Assembly: GCF_030848575.1 (NCBI RefSeq)
Contig: NZ_JAVDDX010000002.1
Span: 868,001 to 932,000, forward strand
Source: Haloarcula sp. H-GB4
Lineage (GTDB): Archaea > Halobacteriota > Halobacteria > Halobacteriales > Haloarculaceae
Length of the DNA: 64,000 nt
Reading direction: 5' to 3'
The notes below the pieces were generated by a model that was not told where the DNA came from, made no database searches, and saw only the letters and a program-made list of their open reading frames with translations. Position numbers and translations under genes: made by a program. Numbering within the stretch: the stretch's first letter is position 1; each line of letters starts with the position of its first letter. This document shows positions 9,340 to 18,234 of the stretch, one piece after another.

Positions 9340-9723
9340 ATGACAGACACCCACCCGCTGGTAACGGTCGAAACTATCGTCCTCGTGGGTCTGGGAGGAT
9401 TTGCCGGCTCGAACCTTCGGTACTTCGTCGGCCTCTTTTTCCCGGGGTTACAGGGGACGCTGCTGGTCAATGTCTGCGGCAGTTTCGCACTCGGCGTCTT
9501 GGTGTACGAGGGGCTGCAGGTCGGCGCACTAGCCAGCGAAACGAAGCTGGCCGCGTCAACCGGCTTCATTTCGTCGTTTACCACCTACAGTACGTTCGCA
9601 GTGGAGACGGTTCTGACACCCGAGTGGGCGGTCGCAAACATCGTCGGCAGCTACGCTCTGGGTTTTGCCGGCGTCCTTGTCGGTCGTGAAGCCGTCCGAC
9701 TGTTCGCTGGAGGTGAGCGGTAA
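9340..9723 (+). CDS. crcB: CrcB/Fluc fluoride exporter, subunit 1
   Basis: This is a 127-residue protein with four hydrophobic segments of the Fluc family, which exports fluoride as a dual-topology dimer. Recognisable features are GGFAGSNLRYFVG near the N-terminus, the NVCGSF segment and the STGFISSFTTYSTF phenylalanine box. Its stop codon overlaps the ATG of a second crcB gene by one base. Such pairs form heterodimers in which each subunit is fixed in one orientation. It is cotranscribed with an unknown small gene just upstream. I found no convincing fluoride riboswitch fold in front of the operon. Confidence 0.92.
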   Translation: MTDTHPLVTVETIVLVGLGGFAGSNLRYFVGLFFPGLQGTLLVNVCGSFALGVLVYEGLQVGALASETKLAASTGFISSFTTYSTFAVETVLTPEWAVANIVGSYALGFAGVLVGREAVRLFAGGER

Positions 9724-10082
9724 TGGTTGCTCTCGAATCGGCGCATCTGGTCGGGACTGGTGGGGCGCTTGGCGCTCTCTGTCGCCACTATCTGGCGGAT
9801 GCGGTCCAGCGAGAGACGTTTCCACTCGGGACGCTCACAGTGAACGCTATCGGAAGCTTCGCTCTGGGACTGTTGACCTTCGCTGGTGTGACCGGTGACG
9901 CGGCACTGCTTGTCGGTGTTGGTGCGTGCGGTTCGTTCACGACGTTCTCCTCCTTTTCAGTCGAGACAGTCCGACTGTGGGAGGACGGCTACGTGGCCTT
10001 GGCCACTCTCAACGCTGTCGGGAATCTCGTCTGTGCGCTGGCTGGGATCGGGTTGGCCTGGGGCGTCGTACAGGTTGTTTGA
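9723..10082 (+). CDS. crcB: CrcB/Fluc fluoride exporter, subunit 2
   Basis: This 119-residue, four-TM partner of the preceding CrcB starts inside its stop codon. GTGGALGALCRHYL, TVNAIGSFALG and GACGSFTTFSSFSVET match the family's glycine, asparagine and phenylalanine-box positions. The charge pattern of its loops differs from the first copy, as expected for a heterodimeric pair with opposite insertion, though I have not computed the bias. It ends one base before the stop of the convergent HerA-like ATPase gene. Confidence 0.92.
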   Translation: MVALESAHLVGTGGALGALCRHYLADAVQRETFPLGTLTVNAIGSFALGLLTFAGVTGDAALLVGVGACGSFTTFSSFSVETVRLWEDGYVALATLNAVGNLVCALAGIGLAWGVVQVV

Positions 10083-10083
10083 C

Positions 10084-11160
10084 TCATACAACGTCGTTAT
10101 TTTCAGAACCCCCCGCACGAGCTTCGCACTCTCTGTCTGCTCCGGGGTCGCTTGCCCGCGGGGTCTCGCCGCCGTGGGGCGTCCGCCGCTCACGGACGGT
10201 CACGTGATGGACTGATTCGGTGCCGTCGTCGACGACGAGCGCGTCACCGGTCGTCTCCGGTAGCCGAGCCGCGAAATCACCGTCGAGATACGTCGGCTGG
10301 GTGGCCTGTAGTGCCTCAATGTCAGCCGTGCTCGTCAATCGGTGGGCAACGAGCAGGTCGGTCTGGGAGACGGTTGTCGCTGGCACCACGCTGGGTCGCT
10401 GTGTCGCCAGCATACAACTTACGCCGGGCTGGCGGCCTCGGGTGACGAGACGGCGGAGCGGACGCCGGGCGACGCCATCGGTGAACGCGTGGGCCTCGTC
10501 GACCAGCAGCCACGGCAACCGACTCGTCTGTTCGGCCATCCGAGCGTCGTACAGCGCAGTCGCGACAGCTGCGAGAACCGCACCGGCTGGTCGGGAAGCG
10601 AGTCCCGACATATCGAGCGCAGTCAGGCTATCGCTGCACAGCGTTCCCGTCTCGATACCCGAAGGCTCGAAGATGCCCCAGGACTCGGCGAGCGCGAGAT
10701 GGTTCGCCGCTGCACGGGCGGTGCTCGCCGCCGCATCCGTATCGGCCACCCACGAGCGCATCCCGTCAAGAGTTGTGCACTCGGCCGCCGCTCGCCACAC
10801 AAGCGCTCCCGCGCCCTGTTCCGGGTCGAGGCCAAGCACTGTACACCACTGGCGCGGGTCGAGCGTGTCCGCACGAACGCTGGGATGCACGACCTTTGCA
10901 GACACGTCCGCAGTTCCGAGCGGCGTGAACGCCCCCATCGGGTCGACAACGACCGGGGCAACTCCTTCAGTAGCAATCAGCCCCTCGGCGAGAACGCCAA
11001 GCGTGTAGGTCTTCCCCGACCCGCGTTTGCCGACGACAAGACCGACGTGTGGCCGGTCAACATCGAGGCTGACCGCAGCACCGCGGCTCCCATCGCGGGC
11101 CCGATAGTGACCCAGCCGCGTCGTTGCCCCCGTCGCTTCCTCGCGTCCGATAACCACCAT
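10084..11160 (-). CDS. HerA/VirB4-like ATP-binding protein
   Basis: This 358-residue P-loop ATPase has Walker A VGKRGSGKTYTLGV near residue 45 and Walker B WLLVDEAHAF near residue 215. A VTRGRQPGVSCMLATQRPS motif, typical of HerA/FtsK-like DNA translocases, follows. The N-terminal beta-rich region (LGHYRARDGSRGAAVSLD) resembles the HerA barrel but is short. Family members pump DNA or act with nucleases in end processing. No NurA-type nuclease is nearby, so its partner is unclear. The start is directly opposite a promoter shared with the gene at 11236. Confidence 0.8.
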   Translation of the reverse strand: MVVIGREEATGATTRLGHYRARDGSRGAAVSLDVDRPHVGLVVGKRGSGKTYTLGVLAEGLIATEGVAPVVVDPMGAFTPLGTADVSAKVVHPSVRADTLDPRQWCTVLGLDPEQGAGALVWRAAAECTTLDGMRSWVADTDAAASTARAAANHLALAESWGIFEPSGIETGTLCSDSLTALDMSGLASRPAGAVLAAVATALYDARMAEQTSRLPWLLVDEAHAFTDGVARRPLRRLVTRGRQPGVSCMLATQRPSVVPATTVSQTDLLVAHRLTSTADIEALQATQPTYLDGDFAARLPETTGDALVVDDGTESVHHVTVRERRTPHGGETPRASDPGADRECEARAGGSENNDVV

Positions 11161-11235
11161 GCCGGCGGTTGTCCCGTTTCGGTACTTGAAGGTTCGTACG
11201 AGGGTTCAAATACGAGTTTGGAGCCACACCTGTCC

Positions 11236-11682
11236 ATGTCAGATTCGCTGTGGCGCGACGAACGTGCCATCGAGGGGCTACCGATTCGTCTCGTTATCGC
11301 GCTGGTGGTCGGTGTCGCCTGCCTCTCCGTGATGATGAGTACCATCTCCGGAATCGAGACGCTGCAGGTAACCGAGGTCGATGTGGAGCCCCACCCGGAG
11401 GTGACGAATCCGGGGACGCAAGACGTAGTTGTCACCGTCGTCGACTCAAAAGGGTCGCCGGTGTCCGGTGCAACAGTGGTCGCGAAAAGTGGGACAGCAA
11501 CGCTCTCGTCGGTTACAACCGGCGAGACGGGTAGCGCAGGGAACGTGACCCTCTCACTGTCGCCGTCGCTCGGACCGAATCAACAGGACGGCACCGTCAC
11601 TTTCGAAGTGAAACCACCGGCTGGGAGCAACTACGAAGACGCTCGCTCGAACACCGACCTGCTTGTCGTCGAGTCGCCCTAG
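11236..11682 (+). CDS. Membrane-anchored protein with Ig-like regulatory domain
   Basis: This 148-residue protein has an N-terminal cytoplasmic stretch of about 15 residues, one hydrophobic anchor at 17-38 (IRLVIALVVGVACLSVMM) and an exported beta-sandwich domain. The domain carries a transthyretin/Big-like motif, SPVSGATVVAKSG, and resembles carboxypeptidase-regulatory-like domains. The RLVIALVVG anchor recalls type IV pilin-like N-termini, but the acidic cleavage site is not convincing. The ATG at 11236 opens the protein with MSDSLW just before the anchor; upstream in-frame sequence is antisense to the HerA-like gene. The function is unknown. Confidence 0.7.
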   Translation: MSDSLWRDERAIEGLPIRLVIALVVGVACLSVMMSTISGIETLQVTEVDVEPHPEVTNPGTQDVVVTVVDSKGSPVSGATVVAKSGTATLSSVTTGETGSAGNVTLSLSPSLGPNQQDGTVTFEVKPPAGSNYEDARSNTDLLVVESP

Positions 11683-12410
11683 CCGTCCCAGTCAATCCAC
11701 TCCTGCTCCCATCCCGCGCGGGACTGAGCCGCCTGGCGGGCACGCTCGCGGTCTTCACGGTGGGTCCGGTTGCGCTCGACAGTGTCGGCCTGTTCACCCT
11801 CGACGAGCATCGGCTGGAACGCGACAGTGCCGTGTCGCTTGACCGAGCCGTCGGCCTCCACGACAGCCAGTGACTGCTCGCCGGTGCCAAGCGGCATCAC
11901 CAGTCGGCCGTCATCGGTCAGTTGCTGGAGGAGCGCCCTGGGTGGGTCAATCGCGGCGGCTTCGAGAAGAATGCGGTCGTACGGTGCGTACTCCGGGAGT
12001 CCGTCAGCCCCGTCACGGCGGTCCACGAGGACGGCGTCATAGCCTGCTTCTGCCAGGTTCTGGCGTGCTTCGATGACGAGGCGACGCGTGATGTCTATCG
12101 CATGAACGTTCGCTGCGCCGACCTGTTCTGCCAGCACGGCGGCCGTGTAGCCGACGCCGGCACCGACCACAAGCACATTGTCGTCTTCTTCTGGTGACAG
12201 GGTTTCGAGTACGCGGCCGGCGGTACTGGGCGAAAGAACGCGCGTGCCAAGGCGTTCGAACGGGCGGTCGGAGTAGGCCTGTTGCTCGCCGACGAAGGCC
12301 TCTCTGGGGACGGCGCGCATCGCTGTCGACAGCCACGCGCTCCGGACAACACCCTTGCTCTCGTGTTGGAGGCTGTCGACCATGTCGTCTCGCAGTACCG
12401 CCGGGTCCAT
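11679..12410 (-). CDS. pcm: Pcm-like protein-L-isoaspartate methyltransferase paralogue
   Basis: This 243-residue SAM-dependent methyltransferase has motif I VLVVGAGVGYTAAVLA near residue 96 and YDRILLEAAA further on. It is adjacent to a second Pcm-type gene on the same strand, 61 bases away. Compared with that copy, the conserved TIxxPxxxA substrate segment is replaced by VLSPSTAGRVLE, and the C-terminus has an Arg/Glu/Gln-rich extension of about 35 residues. It may have moved away from isoaspartyl repair to another target. The ATG at 12410 was chosen because MDPAVLRDDMVDSL begins the first family helix. Its stop overlaps the convergent gene's stop. Confidence 0.82.
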   Translation of the reverse strand: MDPAVLRDDMVDSLQHESKGVVRSAWLSTAMRAVPREAFVGEQQAYSDRPFERLGTRVLSPSTAGRVLETLSPEEDDNVLVVGAGVGYTAAVLAEQVGAANVHAIDITRRLVIEARQNLAEAGYDAVLVDRRDGADGLPEYAPYDRILLEAAAIDPPRALLQQLTDDGRLVMPLGTGEQSLAVVEADGSVKRHGTVAFQPMLVEGEQADTVERNRTHREDRERARQAAQSRAGWEQEWIDWDG

Positions 12411-12471
12411 ATCAGGGTATTCGGCCGAAGCTATATCAATGGCGCGACAACGGCCGCGTCCGTCGAAAACC

Positions 12472-13095
12472 CTACTGCAACGGGACGAACCGGACGCCGC
12501 CGTGGTCCTCTTTTTCGAGCGTGCCGCCGGCTTGTTTCTCCGCCCGGATGAGGCGCTGTTGTCCGTCGCCAACCGGAGCCAGCAGGATGCCACCGTCGCG
12601 GGTCTGCTCGACGAGCGGGGCGGGGAAATCCGGTGCGGCACAGGTCAGATACGTCCGGTCGTAGAGCGCGTGTTCTGGCCACCCCTGCTTGCCGTCACCG
12701 GCTCGAACGGAAACACCGCTGTAGCCGGTCGCTTCCAGTGTCTCGCGTGCCTCATCGGCCAGCGATGCGTGGTACTCCACGCTGTAGACGTTCTCAGGAC
12801 CGACCAGTTCGGCGGTCACCGCGGCGTGGTAGCCACAGCCCGTACCGACCTCAAGCACCCGGTCACCCGGGGACAGGTCGAGCAACTCGGCCATAATTGC
12901 GACCATATGCGGCGCAGAAATCGTCTGGCCCGACCCGATCGGGAGCGGGCGGTCGGCGTAGGCATCGTGTCGCTTGTCGTCCGGAACAAACTGATGGCGT
13001 GGAACCGATGCTATCGCTTCGAGGACAGTCTCGTCGTCGACACGCGAGCGCAGGTGGTCAGATAGCCGCGACCGCTGCCGGTCCCAGTCGACCAT
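12472..13095 (-). CDS. pcm: Protein-L-isoaspartate O-methyltransferase
   Basis: This 207-residue enzyme transfers a methyl group from SAM to isoaspartyl residues of damaged proteins, starting their repair. SAM motif I is VLEVGTGCGYHAAVTAE, the substrate-binding segment is QTISAPHMVAIMAELL, and PRHQFVP lies near the N-terminus, all as in canonical Pcm. The length is typical. It sits upstream of the divergent Pcm paralogue and just downstream of the HVO_0476-type zinc-finger gene, whose stop is one base from this ATG, so the three may form an operon. Confidence 0.9.
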   Translation of the reverse strand: MVDWDRQRSRLSDHLRSRVDDETVLEAIASVPRHQFVPDDKRHDAYADRPLPIGSGQTISAPHMVAIMAELLDLSPGDRVLEVGTGCGYHAAVTAELVGPENVYSVEYHASLADEARETLEATGYSGVSVRAGDGKQGWPEHALYDRTYLTCAAPDFPAPLVEQTRDGGILLAPVGDGQQRLIRAEKQAGGTLEKEDHGGVRFVPLQ

Positions 13096-13096
13096 C

Positions 13097-13750
13097 CTAC
13101 CAAGCCGACCACGCCGTGGTTGACTCGTCCCTGACGTACAGTCGGTTGATGTCCTTCGCAATACCCATGTCGCCGTCGTGGTCCATGTTCTCGTGGTCGT
13201 AGCCGTGGGCGTCGTCGCGGACGTGAATCCCTTCGACGGTGAACTCTTCCTCGCCGAACTCCTCGGTCTCGCCGACGACGAACTCGTAGTCGCCGGGGAC
13301 GTGGAGTTTGAAGCTCTCAGTCTCGTCGTGGGTCCCGTCTTTCGGGTGCATCGTGACGTTGACCGAGACGTTGCCGACGGCCCGCGACCAGATTGTCTCG
13401 ACGTCCTCGGCGGCCGCCTCGTCCTCGCGGCCGTCCGCGGTCTCCAAGCTAGTGATGCGCGCGGTCACGACAGCTTCCTCCGTTTCTAGGAGGAACTCCT
13501 CGCCAACGGACAGTTCTTCTTCGGCCGGCACGTCGACCTCGGCGGTGAAGGAGTCTCCGTCCTGTGAGACGACGACACTACGCTGCAGCGTCTCTTCTTC
13601 CGGGAGTTGTTCCTTGTGGACGTGGTCACAGTCCGTACAGCGAACCGTCACGTGGCCGCCCGGCTTCAGCACCTCGTGAACCGTTTCCAGATCCGGCGAA
13701 CAGGCCGGACACGGGAGGGCGATGCGGTCGCCCGGTGTAGCGTCTGTCAT
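13097..13750 (-). CDS. HVO_0476-family zinc finger protein
   Basis: This 217-residue acidic protein has an N-terminal zinc ribbon formed by CPAC near residue 14 and CTDC near residue 38, followed by beta-rich repeats ending in YDHENMDHDGDMG. It resembles the haloarchaeal HVO_0476 zinc-finger family, for which no biochemical role is established. The C-terminal part looks like a nucleic-acid-binding beta barrel but lacks a diagnostic motif. The ATG at 13750 places MTDATPGDRIALPCPAC at the start as in relatives. It is tightly linked to pcm, with a one-base gap. Confidence 0.75.
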   Translation of the reverse strand: MTDATPGDRIALPCPACSPDLETVHEVLKPGGHVTVRCTDCDHVHKEQLPEEETLQRSVVVSQDGDSFTAEVDVPAEEELSVGEEFLLETEEAVVTARITSLETADGREDEAAAEDVETIWSRAVGNVSVNVTMHPKDGTHDETESFKLHVPGDYEFVVGETEEFGEEEFTVEGIHVRDDAHGYDHENMDHDGDMGIAKDINRLYVRDESTTAWSAW

Positions 13751-13860
13751 ATACGGCCGTTGACTGCGCTCCCGTAAATGGTCGTCGCCACGGCGCTGCT
13801 CGTGGTTCTTACTCGCACAGTCACGCTGCCCTTCTTTTGCCACCGGGCCAAACGACGGGT

Positions 13861-14277
13861 ATGGCGCGCCGACAGAGCCATGCCGACATCGCAAGCGGTG
13901 TCGTCATCGGCCTGACAGCCTTGGCTGGTCTCACAGTCTGGTCACGCCTCCCCGCTGAAATCGCGATTCACTTCTCCGCGTCGGGCACGCCCGATACCTA
14001 CGTTTCGAAGCCGGTCGGTGTCGTTCTCATGCCGGCGCTGATGTTTGCAACCCTCCTCGTGCTGAAGGGTGCGTTCCGCTACGACCCGCCGGACGTGCCG
14101 CAGGTGGCGGCCACTATCACCGTCGCAACGATGGCGTTCATGGGTGCGGTACACGGGCTGGTGCTCGCGTGGAACCTTGGCTATCCGGTGCCGTTCGACC
14201 TCGTCCTCGTCGGGTCGCTCGTCTGGGCGGTGCTCATTATCGGCTACGCTGTGACGGTCGAATACGCCGACAGATAA
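13861..14277 (+). CDS. DUF1648-domain membrane protein
   Basis: This 138-residue protein has four hydrophobic segments. The first periplasmic loop reads WSRLPAEIAIHFSASGTPDTY, close to the LPxxIPxHFxxxGxPD pattern of DUF1648, the domain found in SdpI-like immunity proteins and other small membrane proteins. Only this domain is present and there is no toxin-like neighbour, so an immunity role is not supported. It is monocistronic and divergent from the zinc-finger gene. Confidence 0.75.
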   Translation: MARRQSHADIASGVVIGLTALAGLTVWSRLPAEIAIHFSASGTPDTYVSKPVGVVLMPALMFATLLVLKGAFRYDPPDVPQVAATITVATMAFMGAVHGLVLAWNLGYPVPFDLVLVGSLVWAVLIIGYAVTVEYADR

Positions 14278-14392
14278 CGGACCGTCGGCGGCCAGTATGC
14301 GCTATCCGCGCCACTGTGCCCCTTCAGAAGTTCACTTTGGCTTCGGTTACGCAACGCAGAGGGTTTCACTTCCTCCCCGTCCTCATGGCTTC

Positions 14393-15352
14393 TCAGTCGC
14401 CGTTCGGCTTCGGGAGGGCCACTTCCTCTCCATCCGCATACACGGTCGGTTCCGTCAAAATCCCGTCCAGATGAATCGGCGCGTGGACATCGCCGCCCAT
14501 CGCGTGGTCGTCGCCGATAGCGATGTGGACCGTGCCACCAGCTTTTTCGTCCAGAAGGACGGAGCCGACGAGTTCGGTTACGGCGACGTTCGTGCCGATA
14601 CCGAGCTCAGCGAGATTGTACGCGTCCCGGCCAACCTCTTCAGCGGCATCCTCGACCTGTGCGCGAATATCAGGATCGTCGATGTCCGTGACGTACCCGT
14701 CTTCGACCTCGAAAGTGAGGCGCTTGTCGTCGAGTTTGCCGTGGGGGCGCATCGTCCCGTCGACAACGAATGTGCCGTCAGCCGTCTCAGGGGCGAGGAA
14801 CACCTCGCCGGCAGGGAGATTCGACATCTCACCGGCCTCGTGGACGATGCCGGTGTCCATATGCCACTCGCGGGCACCGATGCCGAACGTGATGTCGGTC
14901 CCTTGGGGCGACGTGACCCGGATCTCCTCGGCGTCTTCGACCTGTGCCAGCACGTCCTCGCAGTGCTGTTCGATACGGTGGTAGTCGGCGTCTAACCCCA
15001 TGAGGAACACGCCCTCGCTGATGCCGGGCAGGGTCGCAACGCGAGCGCCGGCCTCGTTGGCGTCGGTCCGGGCTTCGGTGTGGCTCAGGCTCTTGGTCGT
15101 CGGCGCGAGCACGACATCAGCGGTTTCCATCGCGCCAGCGACCGGCGCAGGCGGTTCCGAACCGTGTTGCTCGCCCGGCGGGTAGCGCACGAAAACAGAG
15201 TCGTCGGTAATCTCTGCGGCGACGCGATACAGCGCCTCGCCGATTGCCTTCCGCTGGTCATCAGTGATGACGGCACATGACTCGTCGGGCTGGAGGTTCA
15301 GGCACTGTTTGACGGCGGTCTCTGCGGGCGCGCGAAGCGACGAGTTGTCCAT
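14393..15352 (-). CDS. M29-like leucyl aminopeptidase family protein
   Basis: This 319-residue metallo-aminopeptidase family member belongs to the group annotated as aminopeptidase/2,5-dihydroxypyridine-dioxygenase-like. Conserved landmarks are NLPAGEVFLAPE, with the metal-binding Glu, the AELGIGTN segment and IGDDHAMGGDVHAPIH toward the C-terminus, which supplies His/Asp ligands. The ATG at 15352 was chosen because the longer frame adds 24 residues lying in an A+T-rich promoter-like stretch. Cytosolic peptide turnover is the likely role. It is divergent from gap. Confidence 0.82.
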   Translation of the reverse strand: MDNSSLRAPAETAVKQCLNLQPDESCAVITDDQRKAIGEALYRVAAEITDDSVFVRYPPGEQHGSEPPAPVAGAMETADVVLAPTTKSLSHTEARTDANEAGARVATLPGISEGVFLMGLDADYHRIEQHCEDVLAQVEDAEEIRVTSPQGTDITFGIGAREWHMDTGIVHEAGEMSNLPAGEVFLAPETADGTFVVDGTMRPHGKLDDKRLTFEVEDGYVTDIDDPDIRAQVEDAAEEVGRDAYNLAELGIGTNVAVTELVGSVLLDEKAGGTVHIAIGDDHAMGGDVHAPIHLDGILTEPTVYADGEEVALPKPNGD

Positions 15353-15544
15353 ACAACTGATTGCGTACTCCGGCTGAATAACTCTTGATAGACTGCCGGC
15401 GTATGCCGGCGAAACACGCTCCATCTCAGTGTTTTCTGGTAATTCGTGCTAAAAGATCACAATATCCAGAGGTACAACTATCTGAGTTAATTTCTCCATA
15501 AATTAATCACAAAGAATATACTCTCCCCGAAGAGATGGACGTGT

Positions 15545-16609
15545 ATGCTCCACGTGGGCATCAACGGCTTCGGCACCATCGGGAAACGCGTCGCTGACGC
15601 GGTGCGTGTCCAGCCAGATATGACAGTTGCGGGCGTCGCAAAGCGCTCGCCGAACTTCGAGGCAACTATCGCGGACGACCGCGGCTATGATCTCTACGCC
15701 GCGGACGGCCGCGAACCGTTCGATGAAGCCGATCTCGGTACGGCCGGTACGGTCCATGACCTCATTGCAACGAGTGATGTGGTCGTCGACACCACGCCAA
15801 GTGGCGTCGGCGCGGCCAACGCGTCGCTATACGCCGAACATGACACGCCGGCCATCTTCCAAGGCGGAGAGGACGCCGATGTGGCAGACGTGAGCTTCAA
15901 CGCCCGCGCCAACTACGAGAAGGCAGTCGGGGCCGACACGGCCCGCGTCGTGTCATGCAATACAACGGGTCTTTCACGCCTGCTCGCACCGCTCAGGGAA
16001 TCATACGGGGTTGAAAAATCACGTGTGACACTGGTCCGGCGCGGTGCTGACCCGGGCCAGACCGGCCGTGGCCCGATCAACGACACACTCCCCGACCCCG
16101 TCGAAATCCCCTCCCACCACGGTCCTGACGTCCAGACGATTTTTCCCGACCTCGACATCGATACGATGGGTATGAAGGTTCCAACGACGCAGATGCACAC
16201 CCACAGCGTCAATGTCACGCTGGAAAGCGAGCCGACGACAGAGGAGGTCACGTCGCTGCTCGCCGACGAATCGCGGCTGTTCCTCATCCCGGAGACGCTT
16301 GGTATCGACGGCGCAGGGAAGCTCAAGGAGTACACCCGGGACGCCGGTCGCCCGCGTGGTGACGTGTGGGAGAACTGCATCTGGGCCGAATCCATCACGG
16401 TTGAGGGGCGGGACCTCTACCTGTTCCAAGCGATTCACCAGGAAGCCGACGTCGTACCGGAGAACATTGACGCCGTTCGCGCGCTCTCCGAGCGGACCGC
16501 AAGCGCCGAGAAGAGCATCCGCCGGACTGACGAAGCCCTCGGTGTCGGCCGCGGCCTTGTCGAACACGACGGCAGCCCACAGCGCGTCGACAGTCACGCC
16601 GACGACTGA
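15545..16609 (+). CDS. gap: Type II glyceraldehyde-3-phosphate dehydrogenase
   Basis: This 354-residue archaeal (phosphorylating, NAD(P)-dependent) GAPDH interconverts glyceraldehyde 3-phosphate and 1,3-bisphosphoglycerate. The Rossmann start is [17 protein letters not shown] and the catalytic cysteine is C138 in [12 protein letters not shown]. The sequence lacks the bacterial SCTTN motif, consistent with type II. The C-terminal extension past residue 325 is charged. In haloarchaea the type II enzyme usually serves gluconeogenesis, but the direction cannot be read from sequence. An A+T-rich spacer at 15430-15540 separates it from the divergent aminopeptidase gene. Confidence 0.95.
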   Translation: MLHVGINGFGTIGKRVADAVRVQPDMTVAGVAKRSPNFEATIADDRGYDLYAADGREPFDEADLGTAGTVHDLIATSDVVVDTTPSGVGAANASLYAEHDTPAIFQGGEDADVADVSFNARANYEKAVGADTARVVSCNTTGLSRLLAPLRESYGVEKSRVTLVRRGADPGQTGRGPINDTLPDPVEIPSHHGPDVQTIFPDLDIDTMGMKVPTTQMHTHSVNVTLESEPTTEEVTSLLADESRLFLIPETLGIDGAGKLKEYTRDAGRPRGDVWENCIWAESITVEGRDLYLFQAIHQEADVVPENIDAVRALSERTASAEKSIRRTDEALGVGRGLVEHDGSPQRVDSHADD

Positions 16610-16612
16610 TTC

Positions 16613-17104
16613 TTACCCCAGTTCGTGGAATTCGACCTCGCCAGTGTCCGTCGAGAGCGTCGCGACCGAAAACGGCTCGGGCGCCGGTGGAATCGAGATG
16701 CCACCGGGGTTGAGTCGTACTGTGTCCCCACGCTCCTCGTGCCCACGTTCGTGCGTGTGTCCGTGGAAAACGTAATCGTAGTTTCCGCATTCAACCAGTG
16801 CATCAACGATCTCTCCGCTAGTCCCGTGATACACCGCGACGGCGTGCTCGTCGATTGTTACCTCGCCCATCTCGCCGAAGTACGTGCCGAACTCTTCGAC
16901 AGTGGACTGGACCGCCCACTCACCGTCGTTGTTGCCACGTACGGCGTAAAACGACCAGTCACCGTCAAACGGTGTCACGGAGAACGGAGCGACGAAGTCG
17001 CCGCAGTGGACGACGGTCTCACAGCCCGCGTCAGCGAACGTCTCAACTGCGGCTTCGACCTGCGACGCGTTGTCGTGTGTGTCCGAGACGATGCCGATTT
17101 GCAT
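16613..17104 (-). CDS. YfcE-type metallophosphoesterase
   Basis: This 163-residue calcineurin-like phosphoesterase of the YfcE/MJ0936 group shows all the metal motifs: GIVSDTHDN, HCGDFVAPF, VRGNNDGEW, and FHGHTHERG near the C-terminus with RLNPGGIS. The small size and motif order fit a phosphodiesterase without a lid domain. The substrate in vivo is unknown. The ATG at 17104 gives the family-standard MQIGIVSDTH start. Its stop lies three bases from the stop of gap, so the two are convergent. Confidence 0.92.
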   Translation of the reverse strand: MQIGIVSDTHDNASQVEAAVETFADAGCETVVHCGDFVAPFSVTPFDGDWSFYAVRGNNDGEWAVQSTVEEFGTYFGEMGEVTIDEHAVAVYHGTSGEIVDALVECGNYDYVFHGHTHERGHEERGDTVRLNPGGISIPPAPEPFSVATLSTDTGEVEFHELG

Positions 17105-17215
17105 ACCAGCGACGTTCAGCCGGCAGCGACTTGAACGTATGTCCCTCGGTGCTGGTGCGGACGTAGTCGTCACGCAGGCGCGATGTTTTTGTTTAGTCAC
17201 CGCCTACGATGGCCG

Positions 17216-17467
17216 ATGGCACGGGGACTCATCGGGACAATAGAGCTGATGATCGCGGTCGTACTCGCCGCGCGGGTCACCCTCCTCGGCGTCGACAACC
17301 TCGCTCGTGGCCAGACAGTGATCGGTGCGGTCTTTCTCGGGTTAGCTGTCGCCTTACTGGTCATCGAGTGGGTCGCTCCCTCCCCAACGGACATCCCCGG
17401 CGCAATCGCCGGCCGGGCACGTAGCGCGCTCCCCGGTGGGAAGCCACCGGACAGTGACGAGGACTAA
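17216..17467 (+). CDS. Small two-TM membrane protein
   Basis: This 83-residue haloarchaeal membrane protein has two hydrophobic helices (about residues 6-27 and 36-54) and a short acidic, glycine-rich tail. It resembles small DUF7533-like haloarchaeal proteins, but that family name is only tentative. An ATG at 17216 and a GTG-type start a little upstream are both possible; I chose 17216 because [12 protein letters not shown] starts just before the first helix. The stop overlaps the stop region of the convergent PIN-domain gene by four bases. Confidence 0.6.
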   Translation: MARGLIGTIELMIAVVLAARVTLLGVDNLARGQTVIGAVFLGLAVALLVIEWVAPSPTDIPGAIAGRARSALPGGKPPDSDED

Positions 17468-18138
17468 CTCTCGTCGCGCCAGCGGTCCGGATTGCCGGCG
17501 GCGAGATACTCCCTGAGCAGCGGCGGAAAGTTCCGGCCCTTGAGATACCGCAGTCCGAAGTCCTCCGCCCAGTTGATGATGCCCTGGTCTTCCGTGACGA
17601 CGCCGGCGTCCAGTTCCTGCGCGAGTATCAGGAGGTCGAAGTCCTCGCGGGAGTCGAGCACGCCCTGCCGGAGCGTGTCCCGGTACTCGTCGCGCAGGTC
17701 CGAGATGACCTTGTCCACCTCGGTCATGTGGTCGTGTTCTTCGACCGTTTCGGCCCGCGACTCCTCGGCTTTCCGGACGGCCTTCTCCGAGACGCGCAGG
17801 CCACGGTCAACTCGCTCGGACATCTCGTCGATGAACTCGTACACCAGGTCCGCTGGAATCCGCACCTCATGGTGGGCCGGCGACTTCGTGATGACCCACG
17901 TGTCCAGCTTCATCAGCACCTCGTCGCTGATAGCTCGGTCTTCGAGCATTGTCGTCAGCTCCGCCTGAATCGACGGCGGCATGTAACAGGAGATGTTGTG
18001 GACCAGCTTCGCCTCCGAGATGAGATCGAGCAAGTCCAGACAGGCCACCTCCAAGTCCTCGTCATCGCCTCTGATTTCGGGGGTGAGAAATAGCGACGTA
18101 TCGAGGACGAACCGTTGTTTGAGCGGGCGGTCGACCAT
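17464..18138 (-). CDS. RNA ligase partner protein, PIN-domain nuclease
   Basis: This 224-residue protein has PIN-domain acidic residues: Asp in FVLDTSLFL near the N-terminus, Glu/Asp in the middle ([16 protein letters not shown]) and [14 protein letters not shown] at the C-terminal end. It matches the family that accompanies archaeal Rnl3-type RNA ligases, and the ligase gene lies just beyond its start in divergent orientation. The pairing suggests an RNA break-and-repair or RNA-circularising role: the PIN protein would cut or recognise RNA and the ligase would seal it. The nuclease activity is inferred from the fold. Confidence 0.88.
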   Translation of the reverse strand: MVDRPLKQRFVLDTSLFLTPEIRGDDEDLEVACLDLLDLISEAKLVHNISCYMPPSIQAELTTMLEDRAISDEVLMKLDTWVITKSPAHHEVRIPADLVYEFIDEMSERVDRGLRVSEKAVRKAEESRAETVEEHDHMTEVDKVISDLRDEYRDTLRQGVLDSREDFDLLILAQELDAGVVTEDQGIINWAEDFGLRYLKGRNFPPLLREYLAAGNPDRWRDES

Positions 18139-18234
18139 ACTGATTCTACAATAGCCTGCCACTAATGCTCTCTGACAGATACGGTAGTGACACGCGCCAG
18201 CAGTATTTTAGTGGCATGTCAACAAGACCCACGT

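Noticed and set aside
10342-11235. Upstream 298 codons in frame with the Ig-like membrane protein
   Set aside because: They are antisense to the HerA-like ATPase and carry no domain; the hydrophobic anchor at the inner ATG fits a real start.
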